Positions 63,049-64,000 of a stretch of 64,000 nt of DNA are shown piece by piece (the first letter of the stretch is position 1; every line of letters begins with the position of its first letter). This DNA comes from Gliomastix tumulicola (Eukaryota > Ascomycota > Sordariomycetes > Hypocreales > Bionectriaceae), in NCBI GenBank assembly GCA_001599755.1, contig BCHX01000002.1, positions 2,294,001 through 2,358,000 on the forward strand, given 5' to 3'. The position numbers and the translations under genes were made by a program. The notes beneath the pieces are model-generated. The model made no database searches. It saw only the letters and a list, made by a program, of their open reading frames with translations, and was not told where the DNA came from.

Positions 63049-64000
63049 TTATTTTAGGATGGCCTTCTTCCCTTTCTTCTTCGTGTGCTTTGATGCTTTT
63101 GCATCTTTCTTCAATGGTTTCCCCTTCTTCATCGACTTCACCGCCTTCTTCTTCCTCTGTTCCCTGTCATCGTCTGATTCATCACTGTCATTACCATTGA
63201 AATCATCCTCAGAGCTGTCGGAGCTGTCGGAACCCCCCGTCGGAGTGTGCTCGACAGCAGCCTCGCCGAAATCGTCGTCCGATTCGTCCGACTCGTCGTC
63301 AGAGTCCGAGTCGAGCATCTTCAGCTGCGCCTTGGACGTGAAAGCCGTGGGCCGGATCTTCTCCCGGGCGGCGTAGGCGTCCTCGGTCTGGCCGACCGTC
63401 TCGTCCATGTACTCGCTGAACTTGATGGACGCCGACGCGACCAGGTGGAAGTCGGACTTGCGCATGACGGGCGGCGGCGGCGAATGGTCCAGGTCGTCAC
63501 CGTCACCGTCACCGCCGGCCTGCTTGGCCCGGAACTCGGCGAGCGCGACGGCCGTCTGTACGGCGTTGCGGATCTGCCGGCCGTTCCACTGCAGCACGTC
63601 GTAGTTGGCCTTGGCCCAGGCGAGGATGTTGGCCTCGTCGAAGCGGATGGGCGGCCGGCCGCAGCCCGCGCGCTCCCGGTTGAAGGCGTGGATGCGGCGG
63701 AGGTTGTTGCGCCAGATCTTGCCCGTGTCCTTCCGGGAGAGCCGCGGGTAGTAGAGCATCATGTGCAGGCGCGAGCGGAAGGCGTCGTCGATGGCGCCCA
63801 CGCGGTTGGTCGTCAGGAAGAGGATGCCCGAGTAGTACTCTAGGATCCGGAGGAAGACTTTGTCCCCGACGCGTTAGCTGGACACCATCCATTAGATAGA
63901 AGGACGAGGGAAGGTGTGGTGGCTCACCAGACACGAGCCCATTCCGTTTCACATCTGTCTTCTGTATTTCAGCGAGCGTTAGCCAAACTTGGATCCCGTA
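63049..64000 (-). CDS. AAA-family ATPase, C-terminal part (5' end outside window)
   Basis: The last two exons visible on the minus strand are 63961-63928 and 63857-63049; bases 63962-64000 are the end of a further intron, with a GCTAAC branch point. The joined sequence reads KTDVKRNGLVS then VFLRILEYYSGILFLTTNRVG (sensor 1 with the Asn) and AIDDAFRSRLHMMLYYPRLS with the Arg finger region, as in large fungal AAA proteins with an N-terminal DUF7025-type domain. A lid region (WNGRQIRNAVQTAVALAEF) follows. The C-terminal 100 residues are unusual: runs of Asp/Ser (SDSDDESDESDDDFGE) and then a Lys-rich end (KKKAVKSMKKGKPLKKDAK), which suggests nuclear or nucleic-acid contact. Walker A and B motifs lie outside the window. 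Function unknown. Confidence 0.88.

Noticed and set aside
1..64000. CRISPR arrays, insertion sequences, 5S rRNA or tRNA genes
   Set aside because: No regularly spaced repeats, terminal inverted repeats or conserved RNA gene words were found by reading; the DNA is eukaryotic nuclear in character.

Overview
The window is nuclear DNA of a filamentous ascomycete (Pezizomycotina, most likely Sordariomycetes). The evidence is short 50-100 bp introns with GT..AG ends and CTAAC-like branch points, fungal-only families (Zn2Cys6 regulators, Fungal_trans_2, DUF1479, Pil1/Lsp1 eisosome protein, a KMT6-type H3K27 methyltransferase with a long tail), high GC at third codon positions, and long pyrimidine-rich leaders. 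I see no transposon, tRNA, rRNA or CRISPR array. Two ambiguous bases sit in a G run near 11.4 kb. Exon limits below were read by hand from splice signals and protein family fit.

Positions 1-11000 look like accessory catabolic DNA. An NCS1 permease (minus, cut by the window edge) faces a two-domain hydantoinase/oxoprolinase-DUF917 protein. Then come a Fungal_trans_2 regulator without a visible zinc cluster (minus), a RidA imine deaminase and a full Zn2Cys6 regulator of the Arg81 type. The permease/hydantoinase promoter carries four HGATAR nitrogen-control motifs and a 21-bp palindromic repeat present twice, 126 bp apart. The regulator/RidA promoter carries a perfect TCGG-N6-CCGA site, the consensus of the Aspergillus purine regulator UaY. 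Together these suggest a small nitrogen-scavenging cluster for a hydantoin, allantoin or related cyclic ureide, which I infer and cannot prove.

Positions 11000-30500 hold a METTL21/Efm2-like methyltransferase, a large uncharacterised fungal protein, a multi-exon conserved protein of unknown function (minus), a 3.8 kb gene-free stretch, the divergent pair RPB10 / NAN1(UTP17) linking RNA polymerase and ribosome biogenesis, and a 2-oxoglutarate Fe(II) oxygenase.

Positions 30500-47200 hold a ZNF706-like mini zinc-finger protein, a helix-hairpin-helix protein, a DUF1479 protein, a BAP31/Yet-type ER protein, an EZH2/KMT6 homologue with an AT-hook, and a PIL1/LSP1 eisosome protein.

Positions 47200-64000 are dense housekeeping DNA: NAA38 (NatC), RAD2/XPG, TFIIS, a Mcy1-like cysteine synthase-related protein, an NDUFAF7-type complex I assembly factor, alanyl-tRNA synthetase with a possible mitochondrial N-terminal extension, a conserved fungal protein and the 3' end of an AAA ATPase gene.
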